Source of the DNA: Meloidogyne chitwoodi
Taxonomy: Eukaryota > Nematoda > Chromadorea > Rhabditida > Meloidogynidae
Assembly: GCA_015183035.1 (NCBI GenBank)
Contig: JACZZP010000011.1
Location: 2,108,001-2,172,000, forward strand
Length of the DNA stretch: 64,000 nt
Direction of reading: 5' to 3'
Position numbers and translations under genes: made by a program. The notes under the pieces are model-generated. The model was not told the origin of the DNA. It did not search any database and was given only the letters and a program-made list of their open reading frames with translations. Positions 10,336 through 24,545 of the stretch are shown here, piece after piece (within the stretch, counting starts at the first letter, position 1; the number at the start of each line of letters is the position of its first letter).

Positions 10336-13067
10336 AATAATAAATTTAAAAGAGGTAGTTTAACAATAAAAAAAATATTTGTCAACAAAAAAATAATAAT
10401 TTTATTAATTTTTGGGCAAAAAATAATAATAAATATTCTAAAAAAATTAAAAGTAAAAAATTTTAATAAATTAATAAAAAGATTTTTAATTTTTGACTAT
10501 TAATTAGGTACTACAATTTAATATAAAATGGTTATTAATTCTTTTTAAATTTAAAAAAATAATTGAGGCATTAATTTATTGAATTTTAAAGATTAAATTT
10601 TTTTGCAAAATTTAATTGTAAATTAGAGCGAGGAGTGGCACATGTTTTTATGTGATATATCAAAGATTATAAATATTAAAAATAATTATTTGGTAGTGTA
10701 AATTAAGCCAAACGTAATTTTAAGAAATTGGAATGATAAATTATATTATCCAGAAAGAACATAATGTACTAAAAATAAAAGAAAACATGCGCACAAAAAC
10801 AAATCAAAAAAATTAAAATATAGAAACAAACCAGAATAATGAAACACCAAAACAAAAAAATACATGCATATTTTATATATAATATTTTCTTGTTTTGGAA
10901 AGCAAATGAAAAAAACAGAACAGAGTTAAAATAAAACACAAACAGAAAACAAAAAAATCAGAATAAACAAAAAGTGCCCGCACAAAACAAACCAAACACA
11001 ATACAAAATCAGAATAAAACAATCTCACTTTTCCGTTTCTTTTGTGTTTTATTGTTTTTATCAGATTCTGATTATGTTTTATTTTGAATAGAATTAAAAA
11101 AACAAAAGTCGAAAAAACTTTAAAAAAACAAAACATCAAAACACATTTTTTTGTGATTGCAAATGTTAAGAAAAAAGAAATAAAAACATAGTATTTAAGC
11201 AAATTAGTTAAGGTAATTAAACTGCGTAATACTCCTTAAAACAAAAAAAGTAATAATAAATTTACAGAAAAATAGATATTAAATTGTTTAGCATTTTTAA
11301 AATAATAAGTTATTTTAGAATTTTTTTCTTTTATTTTTGATTCTTTAAAAATTAATCTCTTAATTAATAAAAATAAAAAATGCCCAGAAATATGACTAAA
11401 ATAAAAATTTGAATTAGCATCGCATTACAAAGAAAATATAAAATTCAACAAACAATAGTAATGTTTTCTTTTAAATTTAAATAATAAACTTTTGATTTTA
11501 AAAACGGAAGTAAGTAGGTATTTTTAAAGGAAGGCTTTTCACAAATTAATTTATGAATATATATAATTTTTTAAACAAAATTAAGTATTGTAAATTAATT
11601 GAATTAAATACTGATTTGTAAAATTTTACAATTCTCACTACAAATTCTCAAGTTCTGATAAATTAAATTCTGTTTTGTAAAAATTACAAAACAAACAGAA
11701 AAACAGAATTAAAAAAATCTTACAATATCAGAAATTAAATAAAAAATGTTTTTAAATGACAAAATGAATAAAAATAAATTTGTGTAAGATAAAAAGTAAA
11801 AAAAAAGATGGCAGTTATTTATGGCGGACATTAAAATATTTAGAAAAATAAAAAAGAGGAGGGAAAGAACTTTTTGTAAAAACGAATAAAAATGGACCTT
11901 TAAAGTAAAAAGGCGGAAAAGGGCGGCGCCGCTAAACAACAAAAAGTTGTGTGTGTGAAAAATACGTGAAGAGGGGGAATAGGTAGAAGTCAAAAATAAG
12001 GGAAAAATATAAATTGATAAAAAAATTTCGAAAATATTTCGAGGAAAAATTGATCAATTAAATAAAAAATTTAATAATTTTAATTTAAAAATCAGAACAA
12101 GATCATCATAAAATCAAATTTTAAATTTCTTAGTAATTAACGGAAATTAATAAAAAAAAATTAAAAGAAAATAATTTTAAAAAAATCAGAATAAACTACT
12201 TAATATAAATATTTTGTTGTTAGTCAAATAATTAATTAGTAATAATTAAAATAAATATTGAAAAAACTTGAAATTAAGTGAATTAAATATTAAAAGAAGA
12301 CTAATATATCAATTTCCGTTTAAATTAATAGAAAATTATATATTTACATATATAATTTAAAATAACGTTAATTTTTCTGTTCTCTAAGTTAAGAAAATGG
12401 ACGTATCATAACAAAAATGTGTCTTAGTTGATTTAGAGTGAAATGAACCAAAGATTGTAAAAATTGTAAATAAATTGATGGACGATGAAAAAAAGAGAAA
12501 AAAAAAATAAATTAAAAGAGATATTGGGGAAAAAAAGATTTTGTTAATATTAATAACGAAATGAGCCAGTTAGGCACACATTTTTTAATGTTTATCATAT
12601 TTAATTTTGAGAATTGAGTTATAATAACTCCTCAAATTATGCGTTATTTCTCTTATAAATTATAGGAAAAAAATAAATTAATTTACTGACAGATAAATTT
12701 AAATAAAAATACTAGTATAAATTAAAAATTGTCATAAATATGGGGTAAGAAAAAAAAAATAAAAAAAATATTTTAAAATGGCAGCGAAAATATTAAGTAT
12801 AAAAAAAATCGAAAAGAGAAGTGAAAAGAAAAAAATAAATAAGAAAAAATTTTTTGGCGCACGCATATATGTATTTACGTAAGTGACATTATTTAAATAA
12901 TAGGAAGGAAGTCAGTGAGAAAGAAAGAGAGAGAAAAGAAAAAAATATTTAAGTGTGCGGTTGGTAACAGAGATAAACGGATAAAGGAACGTGACTAAAG
13001 AAGAAAAAGCAACAGGCTTTATATGGGTGAAAGATTATTTTCTTAAATTTTTGAAATTGAGAAATTT

Positions 13068-13112
13068 GAGACTCTAGTGTCAATAATTTAAATTTGAGAC
13101 TCTAATGTCAAT
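13068..13112. repeat. Direct repeat, unit near GAGACTCTARTGTCAATAATTTAAATTT
   Basis: Two adjacent copies of about 28 bp; the shared GAGACTC core is also seen in the intronic array at 8515-8632. Confidence 0.6.
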
Positions 13113-14284
13113 AATTTAATTTTTTTAAATTCTTGTTTTTAATTTTGAATTAATTATTTTTTAAATACTAGACTTTTATTATATCCCCCAGTTTAATGTG
13201 TTTATTTAAAAAATTTTATTTTTTAATCCATTCTTAGGGCTAATACTTTGTTTGTCTACTAAAAGGTGTTTTTTAATTTTAAAAATTTATTTAAATAATG
13301 ATTTATTTATTCAGCTAATATTTTTTTTAATTTAAATTTTAATTTCCCAAATTTAAATAAAAATAATTTTTTAAGAGAAATTAAACACTGGGGATTTTAA
13401 TTAAAAAATGAAGATTTTTTTCCAGGTTTTTTTTAAATTTTTTTTCGAAACTTTTGTGAATTTCTGTGTTTTCTTTCTTTTTTATTTTTTAATGTTCAAC
13501 TCCTTTCACTCTCTTTTTATTTTTTCTTAAAAACGTTCTCGTTTAAGCGTGCCATTTGACTGACGCTTACACATTCCACACAAATAAAAAGACCATAAAA
13601 ATGCCAATAACACAACTATTAAATACTAAGCTTTTTTATATATTTTTTATATTCTTGAATTATTATTAGTAGAGTAATTAAATGTTTCTTAAAATTTTAT
13701 TTGCTTTTTTCCCTCAAATATATCCGGTGTAGGCACTCATTTTACCTCTTTTTTACTCATTTATATTCCTTTTTTTTATTTATTTTATGGTTGACATAAA
13801 AGACTAAAAATAAAAAAGACCAATGGCCCATGATTGATTTTAACGTAAAATTTTGTTTTAAATAAATAAAATATATTATTTAATATTTATTCAGACGGGG
13901 GCGAATAAAAGCTTAATAAAGGAAATATTTTTTTAATTAAAAAAAAATTAAAAAAGAAAAAAAATTAAAATGCGCATGATGTAGAGATATGAAGAAAATT
14001 AAAAAAATTGAATTAAAAATTTAAATTAATTAGATATTTATTTTTAAAAAGCGTGAGAAGAAAAGCTTAGAAAAAAATAAAGAAAACAATGAATAATATA
14101 ATTTAATATAAAATAAGATTGTAAACATATAAAAATATTTTATAATTATTTTAGAATGGACTCATTGGCAAATTAAATTTTAATTTTAAATTATTTTTAA
14201 TGCGTAGTGTATGTACTTTAAGAGACAAGACCGGATAAGAGTAATTTTCGAAACTTTTAAATATGTGAAATAAAAAGTGTTTAA

Positions 14285-15011
14285 TAATTAATGAAAATCA
14301 GAATTTGTAATTTTGAAAGTGGAAAAGTCAGAAATTATAATTTCGAAAAAATCAGAATTTTTAGATTTATGTAATAACTTTGTAAATATCAGAATTTGTA
14401 AATATCAGAAATTGTAAAGATCAGAAATTGTAAACATGAGAAATTGTAAATATCAGAATTTGTAAATATTTTTCAAACATGTTGTCATCATAAACTTAAA
14501 TTTTATCCAAAAATAATTCAAATGCAAATTTACATTGCTTTTTCAGAAAACCCTTTTTTATATTATTTAATGAAGTTTATTTTTGCCTAAAAAATAGTAG
14601 TAAACGCCCACACATTTGAGCCCAAACATTTTTTAAATCCTTTAGAACATTAAAACACAGCTTGAAAAATAAAAGAAAATTAAAGGAAAATAAGAAATAT
14701 TAAAAAAATAAAACGCATGATTAAAATATTTGAATGAATGTATTTAAATTGCGTGAAATGACGAGAGGATTAAAATAAAAAAAATGAAAGGATGGAGGAA
14801 GAAGTGGGTAAGATACTAAAATGGTATAAAAAAATAGTAAATTCAGAAATTGTAAATATAAGAAATTGTAATTATCAGAAATTGAAAACACTAGAAATTG
14901 TAAATATCTGAAATTGTAAATATCATAATTTGTATCAGAAATAGCAAATATCAGAATTAGTAAAATATCAGAATTTGTAAACATGAGAAATTGTAAATAT
15001 CAGAAATTGTT
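14285..15011. repeat. Arrays of TCAGAAATTGTAAATA
   Basis: Two clusters (about 14285-14470 and 14838-15011) of a 16-bp unit TCAGAAATTGTAAATA with variants. Related units appear near 16080-16250 in reverse orientation and at 17895-17992. Confidence 0.75.
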
Positions 15012-16079
15012 GAAATGACGTGAGGAATCTTCTATGAAACTAGAAGTCTTCATATTTAGTAGTTTATTCTTTTAACAAATAGAAAAAATAAACAAAAACC
15101 AGCGCGTTTATTATTTATAGAAAGAAAACAAAAAACAAAATAAATGCCAAATTTGTTAATAACAAAAAGGACTAAAGAATTATGCAAAAATTGTATTATT
15201 ATTTATTTTAAAATTTTTTGCCAAATTTTTGTTAAATTTATTACGCAAATTTGTCATAATTGTGTAAATTGCTTTGCCAAATTTTTTTAATATTCATAAA
15301 ATTTCCGTTTAGTAAAGGAATTTCTTCATATGCCGAATAAAAATAATCAAAATGAAAGAAAAAACATAAAAACAGAAAAAATTTGAAAATTCCTTTTTTG
15401 ATAAAGAATCCGTTTCTTGAGGCGTGAACACACACAAAAAAGGCCTAAATAGAAGAAAAAGATTTCTTTCCTCATCATTTTACAAACAAGACCAAAAATG
15501 GTTATTTTGCCATTTTAGTAACTCCCGTGAAAATATTCATGCAAAAATAAAAGAAAAAAAGAATGAATAATTTGTTTACTACATATAATAGAATATGTAA
15601 ATTTCTCAGCAGGTTTTAGGTTAATAAAAATGCTAACAACAAAAATTAGGGACAAACGGCTACACGGTAAGAAGCAAATAAATGAAACACATAGATTATG
15701 AAGCATTGAATACAAATATTTTTCTTCCGTCAATGCTTCATAAAAAAAAAGAATATATAAATATAATAAAGATTTAACATTAAAAAGTAATGGAAAACAC
15801 AGCTGTCAGTCCTAAGGCACTAAAGAATGTAAAGGTTCTTCTATTGTGCTGCTCATAAAAATAAAAAAAATTCAAGGTGCCATAAAAGGAAACAAACAAA
15901 AGTAACAGAACACATTATGTAAAAAATAAATAAATAAACCACCTATATTGTAAAAAGAAAAAGCATAAAAAAATATGTAAAAGAAAAATGAAAGGAAAAA
16001 GAAAAAAGACCAAAGGATAAGAGAATAAGCTTAAGAAAGTTAAGATAGAAATAATTATATTTTAAAAAGGGCATTTTAC

Positions 16080-16250
16080 AAATTCTAATTATATAGAAGT
16101 GTAATTCTGATTTTTAGAAATTCTGGTTTTTAAAAATTCTGGTTCTTTTACAAATTCCGATAATATAAAATTGTAATTCTGATTTTTACAAATTCTAATT
16201 TTTTAAAATTCCGATCCTTTTACAAAATTATTTTACAAATTCTGATTTTT
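16080..16250. repeat. Reverse-orientation TTCTGATTTTTACAAA repeat
   Basis: Several copies of TTTTTACAAATTCTGATTT, the reverse complement of the 14285-15011 units. Confidence 0.65.
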
Positions 16251-17894
16251 ACAATTATTCCTAAAGTTATTTAAAAATAAAAATTCTGAAAATAAGTATC
16301 AATATCAAAACAAAATGAAAATAAGCACGAGAAAAACATAAGAAAACTGCATTTAGCCGCATCCGTTTCTAGAAAATTAAATAATAAATATTTTTTCCTT
16401 TATGCGCGAGTTTGCGTTGGTGGTTGTAATTGATGGTTAAATGAAGGCAAAGCGGTAAAGAAGAAAAAGCGTTCGTTTTTTTACTTTGACGTTTGCCATT
16501 TTACATTATTACTTGCTAGTATAAGATATATTTAATTATAAAAATAGAAAAACAATTTTAGAGAAAAATATTCATTAATTACTATTTTTGCTTCCCTTTT
16601 TAGGCTAAATTAATTATAATTTTATGCAAAAATTATTATTTTAACATTTAAAAATAAATAAATTTATTATATATTCGATTAATTTTTAATTAAAAAATAA
16701 AAATAGTATTTTTAAAAATAAAATTAAAAAATAAAACGGAACTGAGAATACAAAAATGTATGTATATATATATTTGTCCTCTTGACCCATTGGTCGCAAA
16801 ATTACAAAAAATATTTATTTAGTACACTACAATTGCGGACTAAACAACTATGTCTCGGATGTCTTTAAAGATTTAAAAAATGAGAATTATAAAAAGATGT
16901 TTTTGGCCAACGTTTAGGTCAAAATATAACAAAGATGAAAAAATGTCTTTGGTAATATTTAAAAAATTAAGAGAAAATATTTTGTGAAGTTCGCGCAGTC
17001 GTGACGGCGAAAGACGTTTTTATTTAGTTTATTCGTGACAAAAATTCATGTCTATTTTTCACAGTTCTATTTTTAAGCGCAAATATGTAAAACGCAAATA
17101 TTAAAAAAAGAGACGGACGTAAATAAGCGTTTTTGTTAAATGAAGGTCAAAAAGAGATGCGCGGAACAGGGAAGGAAAGAAATTACCTGACAAATTTATT
17201 AGGATAAGTTATTACAGTCAAAAAATAAGACCACCAGAATGATTACAAAATACAATTCAGAATAATAATACAAAATTAAAATATTAGAATTAAATAAAGT
17301 TATATTAATACGCCTGTAAATACGAAAAAAATACGGAAAATCGGAAATAATAAAGAGCTTTTAAAAAACGTTTAATGAAAGACATTTTTAAAAGTAATAA
17401 ATGCTATTAAACATCTATTTCAAATTTAGGATAAAATGAGAGTAATAGTACATTAAAGGTGAAGTTGGGAAAGACTTTTACGCGCATTGGGATTTAAGAA
17501 ATCGAGAAAACGTGACGCAAAAAAAGTAAGGGAAGCAGGATGAGACGAAAGGAAAAACGTGACTAGCAATTTTAAAATATAGACTTTAATTTTTAATTGA
17601 GAAATTTTTTAACGGTTTTATTGATTTTTATAATGAAATTCTGGATTAGAGATAAGAATATGTCTCACAAATAAAACATAAAACTTAAACAAAGAAAAAT
17701 AAAAAAATAAACCTTCCGGAAAATAATGTTCAGATGATTTTAATGTATTTTATCTTAAATACATATATTCCGGAAAGTTTATATTTTATTGAACAATGAT
17801 ATTCCGGAAAGAATATCATACTATAAGAATACAAAAAAATACAGAAAGCCAGAATAAAAATAAAACATTTACAAAACAATTATTAAAACCAGAA

Positions 17895-17992
17895 AAACAA
17901 AAATCGGAATTTGAAAAATAGGAAATTGTAAATATATAAATTTGTAAATATCAGAAATTGTAAATATCAGAATTTAAAAAATCAGAATTTAT
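17895..17992. repeat. Third cluster of AAATTGTAAATATCAG
   Basis: Four copies of the same 16-bp family found at 14285-15011. Confidence 0.65.
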
Positions 17993-20900
17993 AATCACTT
18001 TAAATATTAAAGGTGTTATTCGTCTCAAATTTACCTATAAATTTTAAAATTAAATTACCTAAATAAAAAACAAATGATATTATTTATATTTTATATAAAA
18101 ATATATTACGTAATTCTATTAATTTAATTATATGAAGTTAAACTTTTTTAATAAAGCAAAAGAATTTTGAAGTGCAATAAGGCGTGGTTAAACATATGGG
18201 AGGTCTATTTTCTATGCGCAATTAAGTGAGACAAAAATCAGAAATGAAAAGTAGACGAGTATTTTTTTAGAAATTAACGAAAATAAATATTAAAAAATAA
18301 AATAGGAAAAAATTATCATGAGATAAAAAAATATACCGTTTCATTTAATTAGTAAATAATTTAAACGAATTAAAAAATTAATTTAGTTGATTTAATAAAA
18401 TTAAAAAATTTCTCAATTCAGAAAAGAGTAAAAAGTCAGAATAAAAAAATCAAAACTTAAGAATATCAAAACCAAAACAATCAGAAAAACAATAAAAACA
18501 ATAAAACAGAATCGGAACAAAGCAATAAAAATCAGAAAACCAAAACTAAAACATATCAGAATCGAAAATACAATAATCAGAATATAATTAAATTATCAAT
18601 AAAAACACAAAAAGAAAATACAAAAAACAGAATTGAGTGCAACCTTAAACAAAAATATTGTAATACCAACCTATACAAACTTAAATATAACTAATATTAA
18701 AAGCTTCAAGGTCTTTAAATTATGACTAATATCAACTAAATATAATAAACTCTATATAAATTATATTTTTTTATTAATTGTATATAGTTTTACGTTTATT
18801 GCGTAGGCGCTACCTTCTTAACATTTTTAATGAAGAGAAAAATTATTTGCAAACTTGACTGTTGTAATTTTGTAAAAAAGATATATCATTACTAATAAAT
18901 ATATAAATAAATTAAATTAACATTTTTATGACGTAATTTTTTTTATTTTTGTTGTTGAAATTATATAATTAGTTTATGATATTTTTATTAAGTTAATTTG
19001 AAAAAAAATGTAAAAAAATAAATGATAAAAAATTACTATCAACCTTAGAGAAATATTAATTTTTAAAAATAGCTTCCTATTAAATAAAAAAAGTACAATA
19101 ATCATTAAGACTAAGAAACCCTAAGAGAAATTTGCCCATAGCTCTACGCAACATGAAATTTCTAAAAATATAAAAGCTTCAAAAAATAATACCGCCACAA
19201 AAATAATTTTTGAACTCCCCCAAGGCTTCCTCATTTTATCATTTTTTAAAAAGGCCCACAAAATATAAAGAGTAAGTCTGTATCAAAAAATAATAGGAAG
19301 GCGGAACAATTTTGGTTATCAAAACGTAGGGCATATTTGCGCGAGGCGAGTAATAAATGATTAAAAATAAATGAAATAATAATGTATTGAAGTAGTATTA
19401 TATAATCAAAAAATAAAAGATAAAAACCGCCAAAAAACACAGAAAGGCGCCTTAGGCCGATAATTCATGGTCAAGTGTTTTTTTTTTTTTGAGAAGACAA
19501 AAATAGAAAAGTGAAAAATAAGCAAAAGTTGAACGAAAATTGAATAAATTAATTAAATTTTAATGAAACAAAAATAAAATTATTAAAGTTGAGAAAATCC
19601 AATAAAATAAATAATACAATGTTTTGAAAATATAAAAATTATCAAAAAAGTGCTTAGTTTTGTAAATAAACATGAAAATAACAATGAAGCACAAAAACAT
19701 TCTGTTTTAAAGTTTTGTGCAAAAAACACAAAATTTTTAAAAAATTCAGAAAATACAAAAGACAAAACTTTAACACACTTTCGATAAAATTAATTCTATG
19801 GGATATAACAAATAGTTGAAATACAAACATGAAAACAAAAACAAAAAATTCTGAAATTCAAAACAACAAAAAAACACAAACCTGACATTTATTAAAATAT
19901 TCTGAAATATAAAATGAAAAATTAAACAGAAAAATACAAAATTTATGAAATTAATAAAGTTTTTAGCAGTTTACAACATAAATTATAATTTTTTGTTATG
20001 TGAGAAAATAAGTTTTTTTATTCAGAATAAAGTTTGGAAAGACTGGAAAATTATTTTCTTATTAAATAAAGAAAATGTGCCGGAGATGCGGATAACTTTG
20101 ATAACAACACAAGTAAGTTTTTACGCGCGACTAGCAACACCAAGGTTTTTTTATCGCCGTTGGAAAATCGGTGGGAAGGAATGAGGAAAGGACACAATGA
20201 AAATAAAAAAAATAGAAGGAGGATGCTCTTTGGGAAAGAAAAAAATTCCGGAGGCATTTCGATGGAACAGGAACACTCACAACCACCAGTCGCAAATAAG
20301 AAAAAGAAATAAAGAGGAAATATATATTTTTTTCTTTATAGTGAAAGTGCTATTAGAAAAAGAGGGGGATTGCTAATTTTTTGTTTATTAAAAAATCTTA
20401 AAGCTTTTTGAAAGCCTGTCCAGTGGACGTGAAAAAGAGTCGCGTGAAGATTCCGGAGAATAATAAGTGCTCCAGTCTTTTGTTGTTAAGTCCATTTTCT
20501 TTTCCTCGATGTCCATCAACGTCTAAAAAAGGATTGGGAAGGAAAACGGAAGAAAAATTATAAAAAGAGAGTAGAAGGAAATTTTGGTAAAATAAATGTA
20601 TATTTTGTGTTTTTCCGCGTTTATATTTCACTTATTTACTTTATATTTTTCCTTTTGTAAAAACAGAATTAATTTCAGAAGTTTTATTTGTTATAGAATT
20701 TTGTGTTTTACTTAAAGCTTTATCAGAATGTTTTTGTGTGTTATTGTAATTTTCAAGTTTATTTATTTTACAACTTATCAGAATATTTTTGTGTTTCATT
20801 CTAATTTTCAAGTTAACATTTTCAGAACTTTTTTGTATTTTATCATAAGAAAAGAAGTAAAATAGAACATGAATAGTAGAAAAATGGAAGAGAATAAAAA

Positions 20901-22418
20901 GAAAAAAAGAAAGAAAAAAGATGAGTAATTATGCTGTTGAAAAATTAAAAAACACAAATTAATAATGTCCTCCGGCTTTTATTCTCATAATTTCTTCTTT
21001 AGCCGGTTGGCGTTTATAAGACCGGTTATTCAAATATCCTTTTTCTCCTTGTAGAGAGAAAAGTGCTGCCCTTGGATTTTTCTTCTTGAAATAATTTCCT
21101 TTTTAAAGAAATCTTCCTCAAAAACTTTTTTCTCCACTTATTTGTGCACATTTTTAGTGTACTTTTTTAATGAACGGAACAAAAAAGTGAATTAATAGGT
21201 GTTAAGGTTTTATAAAAAAATTACAAAAAATAATAAAATAAAAAAGTTTACTTTAAAATTAAATATTTCAATTGACTCGTGTTATAACCCCAAGGGACTG
21301 GTTGCTATTTTTGGTATCAATTTCTATTGAAAAAAGCGGAAAAAATACAATAGGTATATTTGTATAAGTTTAATTAACAATAAAATTAAAAAAATTTTGG
21401 AGAAAATAAAAGAAAAAATATTTAAAAATAAACAACTGTTCTACATATTATTTTTTTTAAATCAAAAATATTTTTTATTAATTTTTCTTTTTAGTAGTTT
21501 GATTATATTTTGCTAATTTTTACCTAATTTTTGTGTTTTGCAATTTTTCTGTGTTTTTGTCATTTTTGGGTGTTTTGAACTTTTTGCTTATTTAATAATG
21601 ACTTTTGGTTTTTTTATTTTTAGCAATTTAATGGGAATTTTTTTTATAATTTTCTAGTCCGGGAACTGAAAGTTTATTAGCAGGTGAAATGATAAAATAG
21701 CAGGTGATTATTTTTAGAAAAAAAAATAAAATTTTATTATTTTTTTTGGAGGAATTGGTTAGAGAAAATAAAAAGAAAATTTAATGCATAAATACAAAAT
21801 TAATTGAAAACAAATTTAATTAAAAAATAAAATTTAAATAGTAACAAATAAAAAGGGACAATTTTAATTTTTAATTGACTTAAAATAAAAAAAATACATA
21901 AAAAACAAAGAAGAAACGGCAAAATAGTATGCTTTTCCTAACACTTTTTTTGCCTTTACACGCTGCTATCGCTCGATAATATATGGGGGTGGAAGAAGCT
22001 TGATAAAGCAAAATACACTAGAAAAAAGAAAAACAGAGAATATATGATATCACCACTATAAATAAACTGGCGCTAGCAGACAGAAAAAAGAAAAAGTAGA
22101 ATAATAAAGAGAAAGCATTAAAGTTGAAGAGTAAGACACAACCGGAACAACCGGATAAGAGAGTAAAAGGATTTTCATTTTGTTTATAGAAGAAAATAAA
22201 GAAAAAAGTTTTAAAGTTGCAAACTTAAAGTTTGTTGTTATTAATAAAATTAGTTTAAGTTTGTAAAACATAGGCTTACCTTTAAATTTGTAAACTTAAG
22301 TTTATTATTAAATTTTAAGTTTTTATTAAAAAAGCAAAAAACAAAAATTAAATTTCTATTCAAGTTTTAATTTAAAGGGAAACGCTATTTTTTTATTAGA
22401 GCTGTGGAAGTAAGCTAA

Positions 22419-22440
22419 AAAGCAGCAATGTTGCTGCTTT
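22419..22440. repeat. Perfect 10-bp inverted repeat AAAGCAGCAA
   Basis: AAAGCAGCAA, two bases, TTGCTGCTTT. The spacer is too short for a microRNA precursor. It stands out because it is GC-rich in a very AT-rich interval. Confidence 0.7.
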
Positions 22441-24259
22441 CCTCTTAAGCAAAGTTTAAACAGCTGTAATTTTACTTTTGGTTTTTACTTCCCCAAAAAA
22501 TTTTTTTTAATGAAAAAGGTAAAAAATAAATAAAATATTTTCCATTTTAGGTAAAAAATATGGAAAAATTAAATTTTTGGCTGTTTAATTAAATAAATAG
22601 TTTTATGAAAAATACAAAATTATTTATAAATTATTTTTATATTTTAAAAATTAAAATAAAATATTTTTTGCATTATAAAAAATATGAATATTTATAAAAA
22701 ATAAAAATATATGTATAAATAAGATCAAAATAAAAAGAAAAATTGAATAAATCAACTAGCATTTCCGGCTAAAAATACTACATATTTCTCACCTATCGAC
22801 TATTTTCTTTATAGCATTTGGGTAAATTTAGCTATAAAAATAAATTATAGGTCAAAAGATAGAGGAGATTCTGAACTACAAAATTTATAAAAATCAAATT
22901 TTTAACTCAATTTTACAAAAAGTTATAAATTTTAAAAGAAGTTTAGTTAGGTTTATTAGCCGATTTAATAAAGCCTTGCCATTTCCCCCCAAAAATAAAA
23001 TAAAAAATCGAACGTCTTCTTCATTTACCCTCACTTTTCCTTTTCTCCCATCTCTATCTATTTATTAACTTAATAAATAAATTGCCATCGATTGATCGCA
23101 TGATTGGTAGGAAGGAAAATTTTAGAAAAATTGATTTTAATGGTAATAGAGAGGGAAAGGAAAATAAATTTAAAAAAAGTTTTAAAAAATTTAAATTGTA
23201 AAACTTTAATTGTAAACTTAAATTAAATTTTAATGTAAAACTTAAATTAAACTTTAATTGTAAACTTTAAATTATAAACTTAAATTGTAAATAAAAATAA
23301 AAAATAAAAATTGGCGACAATGCAAACTTAAAAAAATGAATCAATCTATGGTGATTCAATTGTTTTTGTGTTGAAATGTCTCTTTTATTTTTAAATATTA
23401 GTCAGTTATTTGTCACAAATTTAATTTTATTTATTTTAATTTTAAAAGTACATTAATTCACAGGAATTTAAGCTGAGAGACATTTTGTTTCAATTAAAAT
23501 ATAAAAATTAATTTGCGAATATATGGACTGTCGAAATTTTAATTTTTATTTATTAACCTAATATTACAAATAAAATATATAACCTCACTTTTATTATTTT
23601 TGATCAGTTTAGCGAAGAAATAAATATAAAGGTTGGGGGTAATTTAAAAGAAAAAATTATGAAAGAAGCGGAAATGGAAGCGGAAATAAAATAAAAAAAT
23701 TAAAAATTTGGTAATTAATGTGTTAATAATATTATTTTTTTAATTCTTTGATAAAAATATATTTAATGGTGTGATAAATAAAAAAGAAAAATTAAAAAAT
23801 CTGAAAGTCGTCTCTCTCTTTTTCTCTCAAAATCTCTGCGAATATGTGGGGCTTTTAGGAGAACAAAATAATTTTAATTTTAAATAAAATAAAGAAATGT
23901 TAGGTTACGGAAACTACGATTTTTGCTGTTTTGTTAAGAAAAAATAAGAGAAAGAAAACATTTTTGATTTTATAAATATTGATTGATAACGATAAAGTTG
24001 TGCGGAAGCAAAAAAGTTAAACCAACACCCCCAACATTGGGGGAAGAAAATGAGGGGGAAATACATAAAATTTAAAAAAGGGAAAATTGGAAAGAATAAT
24101 ATTGGGAAAAATATTTTTTTTATATTTTTTGAATATAATGGATTATCAGAAAATTTTTTTAAATATATTTTTTATTGTTAAAAAAGAGAAAAACGCTAAA
24201 AAGTGAAAAAATCGGTCAAAAAAGTACTTTTGTATGGTTAACGACCCAAGTCGATTTAA

Positions 24260-24545
24260 AAAATCATAAGTCATGAATGGATTAACCTTTTTAAACAATT
24301 TTGATATTATTCGATAGAGAATTGAATTGGCTATAAAATAAAAATTAAATTAAATTTTAATGTTAAAAAATAAAAATGTTGAGACCGAAAAACTAGCATT
24401 TTCGACTAAATTTTGAAGTTTTTCTTCCATAACTTTTTTATTTAAAAATATAAAAATTTTATTTTTATAAGTTTGATAGATAATTAATTTCTCCATCAGA
24501 AAATATCAAAACCTTTTAAAACGGTTGATTAGTTAAAGAGTTATA
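24260..24545. mobile_element. Candidate hairpin (MITE-like) repeat, copy 1
   Basis: The left arm, about 24295-24350 (TTTTGATATTATTCGATAGA and on through GGCTATAAAA), is matched in inverted, diverged form by the right arm around 24460-24520. A related palindromic copy occurs at 28370-28605. No target-site duplication could be fixed by eye. Confidence 0.4.

Noticed and set aside
10873..11202. Minus-strand 109-codon frame rich in Phe/Leu/Cys
   Set aside because: Typical A/T-driven Phe/Leu/Lys composition, no splice or family support; many similar frames across 10-32 kb were rejected for the same reason.
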